From EW11 sp035765635 (GTDB lineage: Bacteria; Verrucomicrobiota; Verrucomicrobiia; Opitutales; Opitutaceae): 64,000 bases of DNA. The notes beneath the pieces were generated by a model. It was given only the letters and a program-made list of their open reading frames with translations. It did no database searches and had not been told where the DNA came from. Shown here one piece after another: positions 8,824-17,086 of this stretch (positions within the stretch are counted from its first letter, which is position 1; every line of letters begins with the position of its first letter). Made by a program: the position numbers and the translations under genes. The stretch covers positions 1 through 64,000 of the forward strand of contig DASTWZ010000029.1 in NCBI GenBank assembly GCA_035765635.1, given 5' to 3'.

Positions 8824-9846
8824 ATGTTTATCGACGAATGCGTTATCAAAGCTCAGGCCGGCGACGGCGGTCGCGGCTGCATCAGTTTTCGTCGTGAAAA
8901 ATACGAGCCCTGGGGCGGCCCGAACGGCGGCGATGGCGGCCGCGGAGGCGACGTCGTGCTTTTGGGCGACGACGACACGAACAATCTCGTCGATTTCAAA
9001 TACAAGCCCCACTGGAAAGCCCAGCGCGGGGAGCATGGCCAGGGCGCCGATTGCCATGGCAAAGACGGCGAACCGGCCGTTCTGAAACTCCCGCTTGGCA
9101 CCGTCGTGATCGATGAAGACACCGGCAAGGTCGTCGCCGAGGTGATCACCGACGGCGAGCGCATCGTCCTCTGCAAGGGCGGCAACGGCGGCTGGGGCAA
9201 CACCCACTTCAAGAATTCCACCAACCGCGCCCCCAAGCGCGCCAACCCGGGCCAGCCCGGCGAAGCCGGCAAATACCGCCTGGTCCTCAAGAGCATCGCC
9301 GATATCGGCCTGGTTGGTTTCCCCAACGCCGGAAAATCCTCCCTCACGAATCGCATCACCAAGGCGCGCCCAAAAACCGCCGCCTATCCCTTCACCACGC
9401 TTCATCCCCAAATCGGCGTCATCGAGTTTCCCAAAACCTACGACCGCCTCCTCCTCGCCGACGTGCCCGGCTTGATCGAAGGCGCCAGTGAAAACAAGGG
9501 GCTCGGCCACCGTTTCCTCCGCCACATCGAGCGCTGCGCGCTCCTCATGTTTCTTATCGACATGGCCGGCGTCGATGGCCGCGATCCGCGCGAAGATTAT
9601 TCCACGCTGCTCAGCGAACTGAAGAAATACGACAAGGCACTGCTCGACAAACCGCGCCTCGTCGTGGCCAACAAGATCGATCTCGAAGCCGCCGCGGACA
9701 ACCTGAAGAAGTTCAAGCGTCGCCACAAAGTGGATACGCTGACCATCTCCTGCGAGACGGGCGAGGGGCTCGAGGAATTGAAGGATGAGCTCCGCCGCCG
9801 CGTGCGAGCCCATCGCGCACTCCCGACGGAGCCCGCGCCCATCTGA
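8824..9846 (+). CDS. obgE: GTPase Obg/CgtA
   Basis: A 340-residue ribosome-assembly GTPase. The glycine-rich Obg domain occupies about 1-158 (GDGGRGCISFRREKY, GGPNGGDGGRGGDV). The G domain follows with G1 GFPNAGKSS (165-173), G2 in the PFTTLHPQ region, G3 DVPGLIEGA and G4 NKID. The C-terminal OCT domain of Bacillus Obg is absent, which is common. Obg acts on the 50S subunit and in stringent-response control. In many genomes it follows rplU-rpmA, but here it stands alone, followed by secretion-ATPase genes 26 bp downstream. Confidence 0.97.
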   Translation: MFIDECVIKAQAGDGGRGCISFRREKYEPWGGPNGGDGGRGGDVVLLGDDDTNNLVDFKYKPHWKAQRGEHGQGADCHGKDGEPAVLKLPLGTVVIDEDTGKVVAEVITDGERIVLCKGGNGGWGNTHFKNSTNRAPKRANPGQPGEAGKYRLVLKSIADIGLVGFPNAGKSSLTNRITKARPKTAAYPFTTLHPQIGVIEFPKTYDRLLLADVPGLIEGASENKGLGHRFLRHIERCALLMFLIDMAGVDGRDPREDYSTLLSELKKYDKALLDKPRLVVANKIDLEAAADNLKKFKRRHKVDTLTISCETGEGLEELKDELRRRVRAHRALPTEPAPI

Positions 9847-9872
9847 TTTAAAAACAAGTCCGTCCAGCTACC

Positions 9873-10373
9873 ATGTCCTCCGAACACCGTTCGCTTCTGA
9901 TGCGCGCCAACCGATTGCTCGGCGCCAATCTCGTCGAGCAGAACCTCGTGAAAATCGAACATCTCGAAGCCGCCAACGAGCGCCTCCTCGAGCTGCTTTC
10001 CAGCGAGAATCCGCGTCAAAGCACCGTCCTCGGTGTCCTCGCCTACGAAATGAAGGTCGTGAAAGAGGACGACATCCTCCACCACCTCGTGGAAGATTCC
10101 GGTCTGGGTTTGGTCGATCTGCGCCCTTACGACGCTTCCGAAGAGCTGAAGAAAACGGTCGATATCGGCGCCTGCTGGGCCACGTGGTCCGTGCCTTTCG
10201 ACCGCGACGAGGAATTCCATTTCATCGCCACCGCCTACTACATGAGTCCCGCGGTCCGGACGTATTGGGAGAAACAATTCAACGGCCAGATTCTCTGGTA
10301 CGGCGCCACGCTCGAGGGCATCGCCGAATATCTGGAAAAATTGCAAAGCTCGCGCGGCCCGCTGGGCAAATAA
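9873..10373 (+). CDS. Stand-alone MshEN/GspE N-terminal-domain-like protein
   Basis: A 166-residue protein whose whole length resembles the N-terminal domain of type II secretion/type IV pilus ATPases: LLMRANRLLGANLVEQNL, a helical pair, then LVDLRPYDASEELKKTVDIG, and a C-terminal strand region ending in LEGIAEYLEKL. There is no Walker A motif. The next gene, 18 bp downstream, is a full GspE/PilB ATPase that has its own N-terminal domain. An accessory or regulatory role (MshEN domains can bind c-di-GMP) is inferred. I did not identify the full canonical c-di-GMP motif, so ligand binding is uncertain. Confidence 0.6.
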   Translation: MSSEHRSLLMRANRLLGANLVEQNLVKIEHLEAANERLLELLSSENPRQSTVLGVLAYEMKVVKEDDILHHLVEDSGLGLVDLRPYDASEELKKTVDIGACWATWSVPFDRDEEFHFIATAYYMSPAVRTYWEKQFNGQILWYGATLEGIAEYLEKLQSSRGPLGK

Positions 10374-10391
10374 TCGCGCGAGAACACAGCC

Positions 10392-12098
10392 ATGGCACTA
10401 GGTAAATTTCAGCTTCAGATCATCTCCAAGTTGGAGGAGATGGAACGTCTCTCCGAAGACCAACGCACGGAAATCGCCAACCTCGACGAGGAGCTGACCG
10501 GCGAAGCGTTGGACAAGCTTCTCCAGGAGAAATACAACATCGGCCCGTTTCAGTTGCTCGTCGCCAAGGGCCGCGCCTTCGGCCTACCGCCGTATCAGGT
10601 AAACAAATACAGAGTGGGCCCGCAAACCTTCGAGCGGCTTCCGCAGGACTTCTGCCAGGAACATCTCGTTCTTCCGGTCGGCCAGGTCGGCGACTTCCTT
10701 CTCGTCGCGTTCGCCAACCCGTTCGAAGTTTCCCTGCCGGCGAAGATCAACGAGATGACCGGCATGCGTGTCGTGCGTCTGCTCGGCCGCGAAAAGGACA
10801 TTCGGGAAAAGTTCACCGCCTCGGCCCAGGCCGCCGGCTTCGCCGACGTCGTCGACCGGATCGGCGAGGAATTCGGCGTCAAGGAAACCGATCTCGAAGA
10901 CGGCGCATCCGTCGACGAAGAATCCGGCCCGATCATCCAGCTCGCCAATCGCATCATCGAGGACGCGTTCTACAGCGGCACGAGCGATATTCACATCGAG
11001 CCTTGGGAAAAAGAGATCGTGGTCCGCTACCGCATCGACGGCATCTGCCAGGAAAAGCTGCGCCTCCCCGGCAAGGTCGGCCCGGCGCTCATCGCCCGCC
11101 TCAAGATCATGTGCAACCTCGACATCGCGGAGCGCCGCATGCCGCAGGACGGACGTATCGTTTTCAAGCAGTTCACGAAGAAATCCATCGACATCGACCT
11201 TCGTGTCTCGACCGCTCCGCTCAATCACGGCGAGGGCATGGTCATGCGTATTCTCGACAAACAAAAGTCGACGCTACCTCTGCCGATGCTGGGTTTCTCC
11301 GACGAGAATCTGGCGCGCTACCGAGAGGTCATTCGCCAGCCGTACGGCATGATCCTGCACTGCGGACCGACTGGCTCCGGTAAGTCCATGACGCTCTATT
11401 CGGCGTTGAACGAAATCAATTCGCCCGAGCTCGTCATCCGCACCGCCGAAGACCCGATCGAATACACGCTGGCCGGCATCAACCAGATGCAGATGCATCG
11501 TCAGATCGGCCTCACCTTCGCCGCCGCACTGCGCTCCTTCCTGCGTCAAGATCCCGATATCATCCTCGTGGGTGAAATTCGCGACAAGGAAACCGCCAAC
11601 ATCGCCGTCGAAGCCGCGCTCACCGGTCACTTGCTGATCAGCACGCTGCACACGAACGACGCGCCGAGCACGATCGCGCGTCTCACCGACATGGGCGTGG
11701 AGTCGTTCATGATTTCCTCATCCCTGCTTTGCGTCTGCGCCCAGCGCCTCATGCGCCGCGTTTGCAAGGTCTGCAAACAAGAGGTGCAGCCGACGGAACG
11801 CGAAAAGGAGATTTTGGAAAAGGCGATCGGCTGGTCCGGCACGATCTGCAAAGCCAATCCGCGCGGCTGTCCGAAGTGCGGCGGCAGCGGCTACAAGGGC
11901 CGCGTCGGTATCCACGAATTGATGACGATCAGCGAGGAACTCGTCGACGGCATCAACAAGGAACTCGAATCGGCCGAGCTGAAAAAAATTGCGATGCGCA
12001 ATGGGATGAAAACGCTCCACCAGGACAGCATGTTGAAGGTCAAGATGGGCCTCACCACCATGGAAGAGTCCATTGCGACCGTACCCCCCGATCTTTGA
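10392..12098 (+). CDS. GspE/PilB/TadA-type secretion or pilus assembly ATPase
   Basis: A 568-residue hexameric traffic ATPase. An N-terminal MshEN-like domain lies at about 40-150. The ATPase has Walker A GPTGSGKS (325-332), the Asp box RTAEDPIEY (350-358), Walker B LRQDPDIILVGEIRD (384-398) and the His box STLHTNDAPSTIARL. A zinc-binding tetracysteine is present near 460-500 (CKVC and CPKC). These features fit GspE (type II secretion) or PilB (pilus extension), not the PilT retraction ATPase, which lacks the Cys element. No other secretion genes lie nearby, so the choice between the two is open. It is followed 4 bp later by a TPR lipoprotein, which suggests co-transcription. Confidence 0.9.
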   Translation: MALGKFQLQIISKLEEMERLSEDQRTEIANLDEELTGEALDKLLQEKYNIGPFQLLVAKGRAFGLPPYQVNKYRVGPQTFERLPQDFCQEHLVLPVGQVGDFLLVAFANPFEVSLPAKINEMTGMRVVRLLGREKDIREKFTASAQAAGFADVVDRIGEEFGVKETDLEDGASVDEESGPIIQLANRIIEDAFYSGTSDIHIEPWEKEIVVRYRIDGICQEKLRLPGKVGPALIARLKIMCNLDIAERRMPQDGRIVFKQFTKKSIDIDLRVSTAPLNHGEGMVMRILDKQKSTLPLPMLGFSDENLARYREVIRQPYGMILHCGPTGSGKSMTLYSALNEINSPELVIRTAEDPIEYTLAGINQMQMHRQIGLTFAAALRSFLRQDPDIILVGEIRDKETANIAVEAALTGHLLISTLHTNDAPSTIARLTDMGVESFMISSSLLCVCAQRLMRRVCKVCKQEVQPTEREKEILEKAIGWSGTICKANPRGCPKCGGSGYKGRVGIHELMTISEELVDGINKELESAELKKIAMRNGMKTLHQDSMLKVKMGLTTMEESIATVPPDL

Positions 12099-12102
12099 GC
12101 AG

Positions 12103-12615
12103 ATGAAGCCATCATTCGTTCTCCTCGTCGCCGCCGTAGCGCTCACGCTGTGTGGCTGCAAAAAAAAGCCGAAAGAAGTTTCGACAGCGGCCCGCGCCGA
12201 AGCCGCGCAAGATGCGGGCGAGGCCGAATTCGCCATGTCGATTCGCGACTACACGCGCGCCGAAGATCTCTTCGCCAAAGCCGTCGTGCTCGATCCGACC
12301 CTGCCCCGCTATTGGAAACAGCTCGGCGCCGCCCGTCTGCGCCTCGGCAACAACAAAGGCGCCCGCAAAGCCTACGAGCAATCGCTCGACATGGTGCTGG
12401 ACGAATATGACCGCACGAAGAAGGAGTCGCTCACGGCCGCCTTCGGCGCCATCGAGAGCTATGTCCTTCTGCGCCGGCCTGACGAGGCGCGGAAGTTCCT
12501 CGACCAGGTGGTGAAAGACCATCCCGACAACAACGAGGTGAAGGCCTTTCGAGAAAACAAGATGATCGATCGGATGATCGCCGAAGAGCCCTTCAAGTCT
12601 TCGATCATTCCGTAA
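12103..12615 (+). CDS. TPR-repeat lipoprotein
   Basis: A 170-residue lipoprotein. It has a hydrophobic N-terminus (MKPSFVLLVAAVALTLCGC) with a lipobox cysteine followed by Lys residues. Tetratricopeptide-type helices follow: AEFAMSIRDYTRAEDLFAKA, VLDPTLPRYWKQLGAARLRL, GNNKGARKAYEQSL and RRPDEARKFLDQVVKDHPD. The ATG at 12103 is preferred over one at 12073 because it gives an intact lipoprotein signal. With only 4 bp after the GspE/PilB stop, it could be a pilotin-like or scaffold factor for that machine. This is inference. Confidence 0.8.
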   Translation: MKPSFVLLVAAVALTLCGCKKKPKEVSTAARAEAAQDAGEAEFAMSIRDYTRAEDLFAKAVVLDPTLPRYWKQLGAARLRLGNNKGARKAYEQSLDMVLDEYDRTKKESLTAAFGAIESYVLLRRPDEARKFLDQVVKDHPDNNEVKAFRENKMIDRMIAEEPFKSSIIP

Positions 12616-12627
12616 ACGTATCCGCTT

Positions 12628-13269
12628 TTGGACTACACAGCCCAGTTTCTCACGATCTGCGGGCTGCACCTTCTGGCGGTGGCGAGTCCGGGACCGGATT
12701 TCGCTATCGTGCTCCGCCAAAGCATCACCTTTGGCCGGCGACCCGCGCTCTGGACAAGTGTCGGCATCGGCTCGGGCATTCTCGTTCATATCACCTACTC
12801 GCTGCTCGGCATCGGCCTGTTGGTGAAAAGCTCGCTGCTCGCCTTCACGATCCTGAAAATCGCCGCCGCGGCTTATCTCGTCTGGATCGGTTCGAAGGCG
12901 TTGCGCTCGAAGCCGAAAACCCTCGAAAGCCTGCAACCTAATCAAGCATTGACCGTGGCTGCTCCCAGCGCGGCCAAAGCCTGGGTCATCGGTTTCATGA
13001 CGAACGCGCTGAATCCAAAGGCCACGCTCTTTTTCCTGTCGGTTTTTTCCGCGGTGATCGACCCGCGCACGCCCCGCATCATTCAGGCCGGCTACGGGCT
13101 TTGGATGAGCGTCGTGACTGCGCTTTGGTTTTGCGGCGTCGCTTATTTCTTCACCCAAGAACGCGTGCGCCGAGCCTTCGTGCGCCTGGGGCACTGGTTC
13201 GAGCGCACCATGGGCGTAGTGCTCATCGCCCTAGGCGTGCGCCTAGCCTTCGCGACCGCCGGCAAATGA
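12628..13269 (+). CDS. LysE/RhtB family amino-acid exporter
   Basis: A 213-residue inner-membrane protein with about six hydrophobic segments. The family signature LAVASPGPDFAIVLRQSITFG at residues 17-37 and the motif KAWVIGFMTNALNPKATLFF are present. LysE/RhtB proteins export amino acids and related metabolites. The likely start is a TTG (12628-12630), since the sequence that follows is the conserved N-terminus and no ATG is close. It is convergent with the metalloprotease gene, separated by nested inverted repeats. Confidence 0.88.
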   Translation: MDYTAQFLTICGLHLLAVASPGPDFAIVLRQSITFGRRPALWTSVGIGSGILVHITYSLLGIGLLVKSSLLAFTILKIAAAAYLVWIGSKALRSKPKTLESLQPNQALTVAAPSAAKAWVIGFMTNALNPKATLFFLSVFSAVIDPRTPRIIQAGYGLWMSVVTALWFCGVAYFFTQERVRRAFVRLGHWFERTMGVVLIALGVRLAFATAGK

Positions 13270-13372
13270 CGTTTTTCTTCACGGATTTTTTGGCCGCAAA
13301 GAGGCGCGAAAAAACATAGCGCGTCGAGGCCGCAACCAAAGATTACGCCCGCGGCGCGCTAAGGAAGAAGTA

Positions 13373-13396
13373 AGAATGCAGAATGAAGAATGAAGG
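13373..13396 (+). repeat. AGAATGCAGAAT repeat block, copy 1
   Basis: AGAATGCAGAATGAAGAATG and following bases form a short A/G-rich block whose reverse complement recurs at 27498-27527 and 56105-56135, always between genes. Function unknown. Confidence 0.5.
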
Positions 13397-13413
13397 CATG
13401 GCCGGCCTCAGTG

Positions 13414-13507
13414 GGTAGGGCGAGCGGTCTCTCGCGAGCCGTAACCGTATGGCCTAACCTCGGGGTTGAGCCACACGTCAAAGCGGCTCGCGAGGGACCG
13501 TCCGAGC
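13414..13507 (+). repeat. 97-bp hairpin element, copy 1 (diverged)
   Basis: The left arm 13414-13441 (GGTAGGGCGAGCGGTCTCTC...) and right arm 13484-13507 form an imperfect stem. The 42-nt loop contains GGCCTAACCTC and GTTGAG.CAC. The second copy at 27386-27482 has perfect 28-bp arms and the same loop in reverse complement, which shows this is a dispersed element and not a chance hairpin. Confidence 0.75.
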
Positions 13508-13577
13508 AGCGTTCTCGAACCCTAAAATCCTTTTTGCGTTTTTTCGCGCCTCTTTGTGGCCAAAAAAAATCCGTTAG

Positions 13578-14696
13578 CTACCCCACGCGGCGGCGGCGCA
13601 TGAAAATCGCGCCGCCGAGAACGGCCATCGCGCCGCAGGCATACGTGCTCGGCTCTGGCACAGGAACGATCGCCGACGGCTGGCGGATCACATCGTAGCC
13701 GATCACGTCCATCGCGAGCAGGTCGTTGCGCGAGAGCTGTAGCAACTCGCCGGGCGCGGCGGTCGGGTCCATGATGCCATCGCCATTGTCGTCGAGCCAG
13801 TGGCTGGCCTGCCAGCCGTCCCCGTAATTTTTGCCCGAGGAAAAATACGCGAGCGGCGTGTCCCCGCCGTCGATCGAAAAATATTTCAACCGGAAATCCG
13901 CGCACCAATCGATCACTCCCTTGCCCTCCGAGCGGCTCTCCGTCGAGTAACGAAACAGGTCGAGCGGCGTGAGAAAGGAAAACACGTCGTCAGGGTAGGG
14001 GCCGCCTGACTCAACTGAGGCGTTAGTGTCGAGCGTGTCGACGCCACTGAGAAAACCGAGCGCGTGGCCGATCTCATGCGTGGCGATCCCGACGATATCG
14101 ATCGCGCCCGGATCGATGCCATTGCTCGGATCGAAGTCGAAATCGAAAAGCGAATTGAACGTGATGTTCGCGTCCACGCCGCCGCCACTCGCATCGTACA
14201 AACCCAACGCGCGCGCGTTGGCCTGAGTCATATAGATCGTCTGATTGTTGCTGCCGCCATTGCTGTCGACATAGGGGCGGTCACTGCCCGAGCCGCTGGG
14301 ATCATCACTCGTGCGATTGATCAGCATGCTCACCGCTTCGCTCGTTTGGAGCGACGCGGTCGCGATGACGTCGGAGCGCGATTGACGATCCTCCGTCAAC
14401 GCGCGCCGAAAATCCGTGTAGCTGAAAAACGCCGCGGTGGAATCCGTACTGCCGATCACGTTCTGGTCGAGAACACCGGAGTGGATCCCGATCGAAACGT
14501 GAACCGGATCCGCCAGAACCGAGGACCAGCGACGTCCCGCCATCTCGAACGCGGAGACGATTCGCGAGTCAATCGAGTCGTCATATTGAAAATCGAACGC
14601 GAGCTGCGCGCGCAACCCGCCCGCTGTAGTGACAAAGCTGATACAGAGTATCGCTCCCAATGACACGCGCCGCTGGACATGCGTCGAAAAAGTCAT
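13578..14696 (-). CDS. Secreted PEP-CTERM metalloprotease (metzincin-type)
   Basis: A 372-residue exported protein. The signal peptide covers about 1-30 (ILCISFVTTAGGLRA). A zinc protease motif HEIGHALGFLSG (extended HExxHxxGx) sits near residue 200. The C-terminus has the PEP-CTERM sorting signal: VPEPST, then a hydrophobic stretch and RRRR. This layout matches the NF038122-type PEP-CTERM metalloproteases. The PEP-CTERM tail would be processed by an exosortase; no exosortase gene lies in this window. Upstream is a REPIN, and the gene is convergent with the exporter gene. Substrate unknown; a role in extracellular protein turnover or maturation is inferred. Confidence 0.88.
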   Translation of the reverse strand: MTFSTHVQRRVSLGAILCISFVTTAGGLRAQLAFDFQYDDSIDSRIVSAFEMAGRRWSSVLADPVHVSIGIHSGVLDQNVIGSTDSTAAFFSYTDFRRALTEDRQSRSDVIATASLQTSEAVSMLINRTSDDPSGSGSDRPYVDSNGGSNNQTIYMTQANARALGLYDASGGGVDANITFNSLFDFDFDPSNGIDPGAIDIVGIATHEIGHALGFLSGVDTLDTNASVESGGPYPDDVFSFLTPLDLFRYSTESRSEGKGVIDWCADFRLKYFSIDGGDTPLAYFSSGKNYGDGWQASHWLDDNGDGIMDPTAAPGELLQLSRNDLLAMDVIGYDVIRQPSAIVPVPEPSTYACGAMAVLGGAIFMRRRRVG

Positions 14697-14767
14697 GGGC
14701 GGAATGTTTGTGACGGATTGTCAAAGTACACAAACACTTCCGCGCAATTCCGTTGGCGGCTAGCAAC

Positions 14768-14854
14768 GGGGCGCCAGCCTCCGGCTGGCCAACCCAATAG
14801 AGTCCCGCTTCGCGGGACGCTGGATAGGTTTGCCGCCCGGGAGGCCGGCGCTCC
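14768..14854. repeat. REPIN (inverted REP pair)
   Basis: The forward REP at 14768-14789 is GGGGC, then 7-bp arms GCCAGCC/GGCTGGC around TCC. The inverse REP at 14832-14854 ends GGCGCTCC. Flanking words GCTAGCAACGG and CCGTTAGC extend the symmetry. Between them is a further hairpin GTCCCGC-TTC-GCGGGAC (14802-14818). The unit lies between the metalloprotease promoter side and the mnmA stop. Confidence 0.7.
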
Positions 14855-14927
14855 GTTAGCTGGCGTCCTTTCTTTTGTTTCCTCCGGTAAACGCGCCTTC
14901 GGCCGGCCAGTCGGAACCTCAAGCCAT

Positions 14928-16031
14928 TCAGGCGTAAATCCCGCCACCGAGCAGCCGTTCTCCCTCATACAGCGCCAAAACCTGGCCCGATGCCAGCGCT
15001 CGCTGGGGCTCTCGAAAACGAATCAACGCCGTCCCGCCTTCGCTGTCACCCGGCTCGAACTCCAGCGGCACGCGCGGATCACGGTAACGCACCCTGCCTT
15101 CCAGCGCGCGCGGCCTTTCGATCGGGGGGACGTTCCAACGCAGCGAATGTATCTGGATCTCGGATACGAACAGTCCGGGCGCATCCGCCGCGTCGAAGGC
15201 CACGAGCAGCGCGTTGTCCGCGGCGCGTTTTCCCACCACCACGTACTTTTGAAAATCCGCGTTCGACGGAATGCCGATGCCCTTGCGCTGCCCGATCGTG
15301 TAGTAGTGCAGTCCGCGATGTTCGCCCAAGACGGCGTCGTCCTTCGCGCGGACGATCGGGCCCGGCCGGTCCGGCACGTACTGCCGCAGAAAATCCTGCA
15401 TCTTCACTTCGCCGATGAAGCAGATGCCCTGGCTGTCCTTCTTCTGCGCCGTGGCCAAACCGTGCGCCTGCGCGATCGCCCGCAACTCCGGTTTCGGCAA
15501 ATGCCCGATCGGAAAACGCGCATCCCGCAACTGCTCCTGACTCAAGAGCGCGAGAAAATACGATTGGTCCTTGTTCTTGTCCGCCCCTTCCAACAGCGCG
15601 AATTCGCCCGCGGCTCCAGCGTAACTCTCGGTCGGCAGCGCCGCGCGGCGCGCATAATGACCGGTGGCCACAGCGGCGAAACCGTTATCCTTCGCCCAGC
15701 CGCGGAACACGCCGAACTTGATCTCGCGGTTGCACATGATGTCCGGATTCGGCGTCAACCCGCGCTGATAGCCATCGAGCAGGTAGTGCACGACGCGCTC
15801 GCGATATTCCTGCATCAAATTCACCACGCGAAATTCGATGCCGATCTGGTCGGCGACCCGGCGCGCGTCATCGATATCCTGCATCCACGGACAATCGCCG
15901 ATGATGTTGTCCTCATTGATCCAATTTTTCATGTACGCGCCAACGATGTCGTACCCCTGCTGCTTGAGCAGGAGCGCGGCGACGGAGCTGTCGACTCCGC
16001 CCGACATGGCGACGAGGATTCTTTCGGACAT
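14928..16031 (-). CDS. mnmA: tRNA-specific 2-thiouridylase MnmA
   Basis: A 367-residue enzyme that installs the 2-thio group on wobble uridine 34 of tRNA Lys, Glu and Gln. The PP-loop is MSGGVDSSVAALLLK at 9-23. The catalytic Cys lies in NPDIMCNREIKF and the second Cys in SQGICFIGEV; the family sequence TGHYARR is present. The C-terminal beta-barrel domain ends ALYEGERLLGGGIYA. The ATG at 16031 starts directly at MSERILVAMSGG; longer frames run into the promoter of the divergent hydrolase gene. Spacing of the Cys residues is typical. Confidence 0.96.
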   Translation of the reverse strand: MSERILVAMSGGVDSSVAALLLKQQGYDIVGAYMKNWINEDNIIGDCPWMQDIDDARRVADQIGIEFRVVNLMQEYRERVVHYLLDGYQRGLTPNPDIMCNREIKFGVFRGWAKDNGFAAVATGHYARRAALPTESYAGAAGEFALLEGADKNKDQSYFLALLSQEQLRDARFPIGHLPKPELRAIAQAHGLATAQKKDSQGICFIGEVKMQDFLRQYVPDRPGPIVRAKDDAVLGEHRGLHYYTIGQRKGIGIPSNADFQKYVVVGKRAADNALLVAFDAADAPGLFVSEIQIHSLRWNVPPIERPRALEGRVRYRDPRVPLEFEPGDSEGGTALIRFREPQRALASGQVLALYEGERLLGGGIYA

Positions 16032-16143
16032 GGACGCACTAGCACGTGGTCTGCCTACGGGGAATGTCAACCCGTGCCGATGTGTGACGTGATCGTGCGA
16101 TGCGGGCGCTTTACATGTGCGTTTCGCGCGATTCGCTGCTCCC

Positions 16144-17079
16144 ATGACGTTTCGCCTTCTCGTAATTTCCTGCGCCTGGCTCGTCTCGTTTGCGCTCAAT
16201 GGCCACGCGCAAACCGTCGCCAACCCCGCGACTCAGCCCGCGCGTCCGTTTCCCCAAATTCAGCACGTCTGCATCATCAGCATCGATGGCTTGCGGCCGG
16301 ATCGGGCGTTGCTGGCCGACATGCCGAACCTGCGGAAATTGCTCAAGGCCGGCAGCTACACGTTCTGGGCGCGCACGACGCCGAATTCGATCACGCTGCC
16401 CTCGCACGTGAGCATGTTGAGCGGCGTGAGCCCGCGGAAACATGGCGTGGAATGGAACCGCGATCTGCCTTTCACCGAACCGGTTTATCCGCTCGTCCCG
16501 ACGATCTTCGAACTCGCCAAACAGGCCGGTTACTCGACCGCCGTGATCGCGGGAAAATCCAAATTCGCCATCTTCGACAAGCCGGGCGCGCTGACTTATT
16601 CCGCGATCAGCAAACCTGACTCGGACAATGCCGCCGTCGCGCAGGCCGCGACGCGCATCATCGAGGAACACAAACCCGATCTGTTCTTCATTCATTTCCC
16701 AGACGTCGATCACTTCGGTCACAAGAACGGCTGGGGTTCGCCCGAGCAGCTCGCCGCCATCGACGAAACCGATGTGCACCTCGGCGAAATTTTCGCGGCG
16801 ATCGATCGCGCAGGAATTCGCGAGAGTACGTTTATCATTGTGACTGCGGATCATGGCGGCGCCGGACGCAGCCACGGCCCGGATGATTTTCGCAGCCGCT
16901 ACATTCCCTGGATCGCCGTGGGACCGGGGGTGCGCGCGGGTTTCGATCTCACGCAGATCGCCAGCCTCGAAGTGAACACCGAGGACAGCGCGGCTACGGC
17001 ACTGTATTTGCTGGGTGTGAAGCTGCCTCCCTATTTCGAAGGCAAACCTGTCGCCGCGATCTTCGAGCAGAAGCGGTGA
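16144..17079 (+). CDS. Exported type I phosphodiesterase / nucleotide pyrophosphatase-like hydrolase
   Basis: A 311-residue alkaline-phosphatase-superfamily protein with a signal peptide (about 1-23, ending NGHAQ). Metal and active-site motifs are visible: IISIDGLRPD (first Asp), TTPNSITLPSHVSM (nucleophile region), FPDVDHFGHKNG (Asp/His metal ligands) and VTADHGGAGRSHG. These fit the NPP/phosphodiesterase group that cleaves phosphodiester or pyrophosphate bonds outside the cytoplasm. ATG 16144 gives the best signal peptide. The GH13 gene begins 7 bp after its stop, so the two are probably co-transcribed, although their chemistry differs. Confidence 0.82.
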   Translation: MTFRLLVISCAWLVSFALNGHAQTVANPATQPARPFPQIQHVCIISIDGLRPDRALLADMPNLRKLLKAGSYTFWARTTPNSITLPSHVSMLSGVSPRKHGVEWNRDLPFTEPVYPLVPTIFELAKQAGYSTAVIAGKSKFAIFDKPGALTYSAISKPDSDNAAVAQAATRIIEEHKPDLFFIHFPDVDHFGHKNGWGSPEQLAAIDETDVHLGEIFAAIDRAGIRESTFIIVTADHGGAGRSHGPDDFRSRYIPWIAVGPGVRAGFDLTQIASLEVNTEDSAATALYLLGVKLPPYFEGKPVAAIFEQKR

Positions 17080-17086
17080 ACACGAA

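Larger units (their letters stand above)
13281..13574. repeat. Long imperfect inverted repeat filling a convergent intergenic region
   Basis: The left arm at 13281-13314 (starts ACGGATTTTTTGGCCGCAAA) pairs with the right arm at 13539-13574 (ends GGCCAAAAAAAATCCGT); both contain AAAGAGGCGCGAAAAAA or its complement. Inside lie an AGAATGCAGAAT block (13373-13396) and a 94-bp hairpin element (13414-13507). The whole spacer between the lysE-type and metalloprotease genes is therefore palindromic on two scales and could terminate transcription from both sides. Confidence 0.75.
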
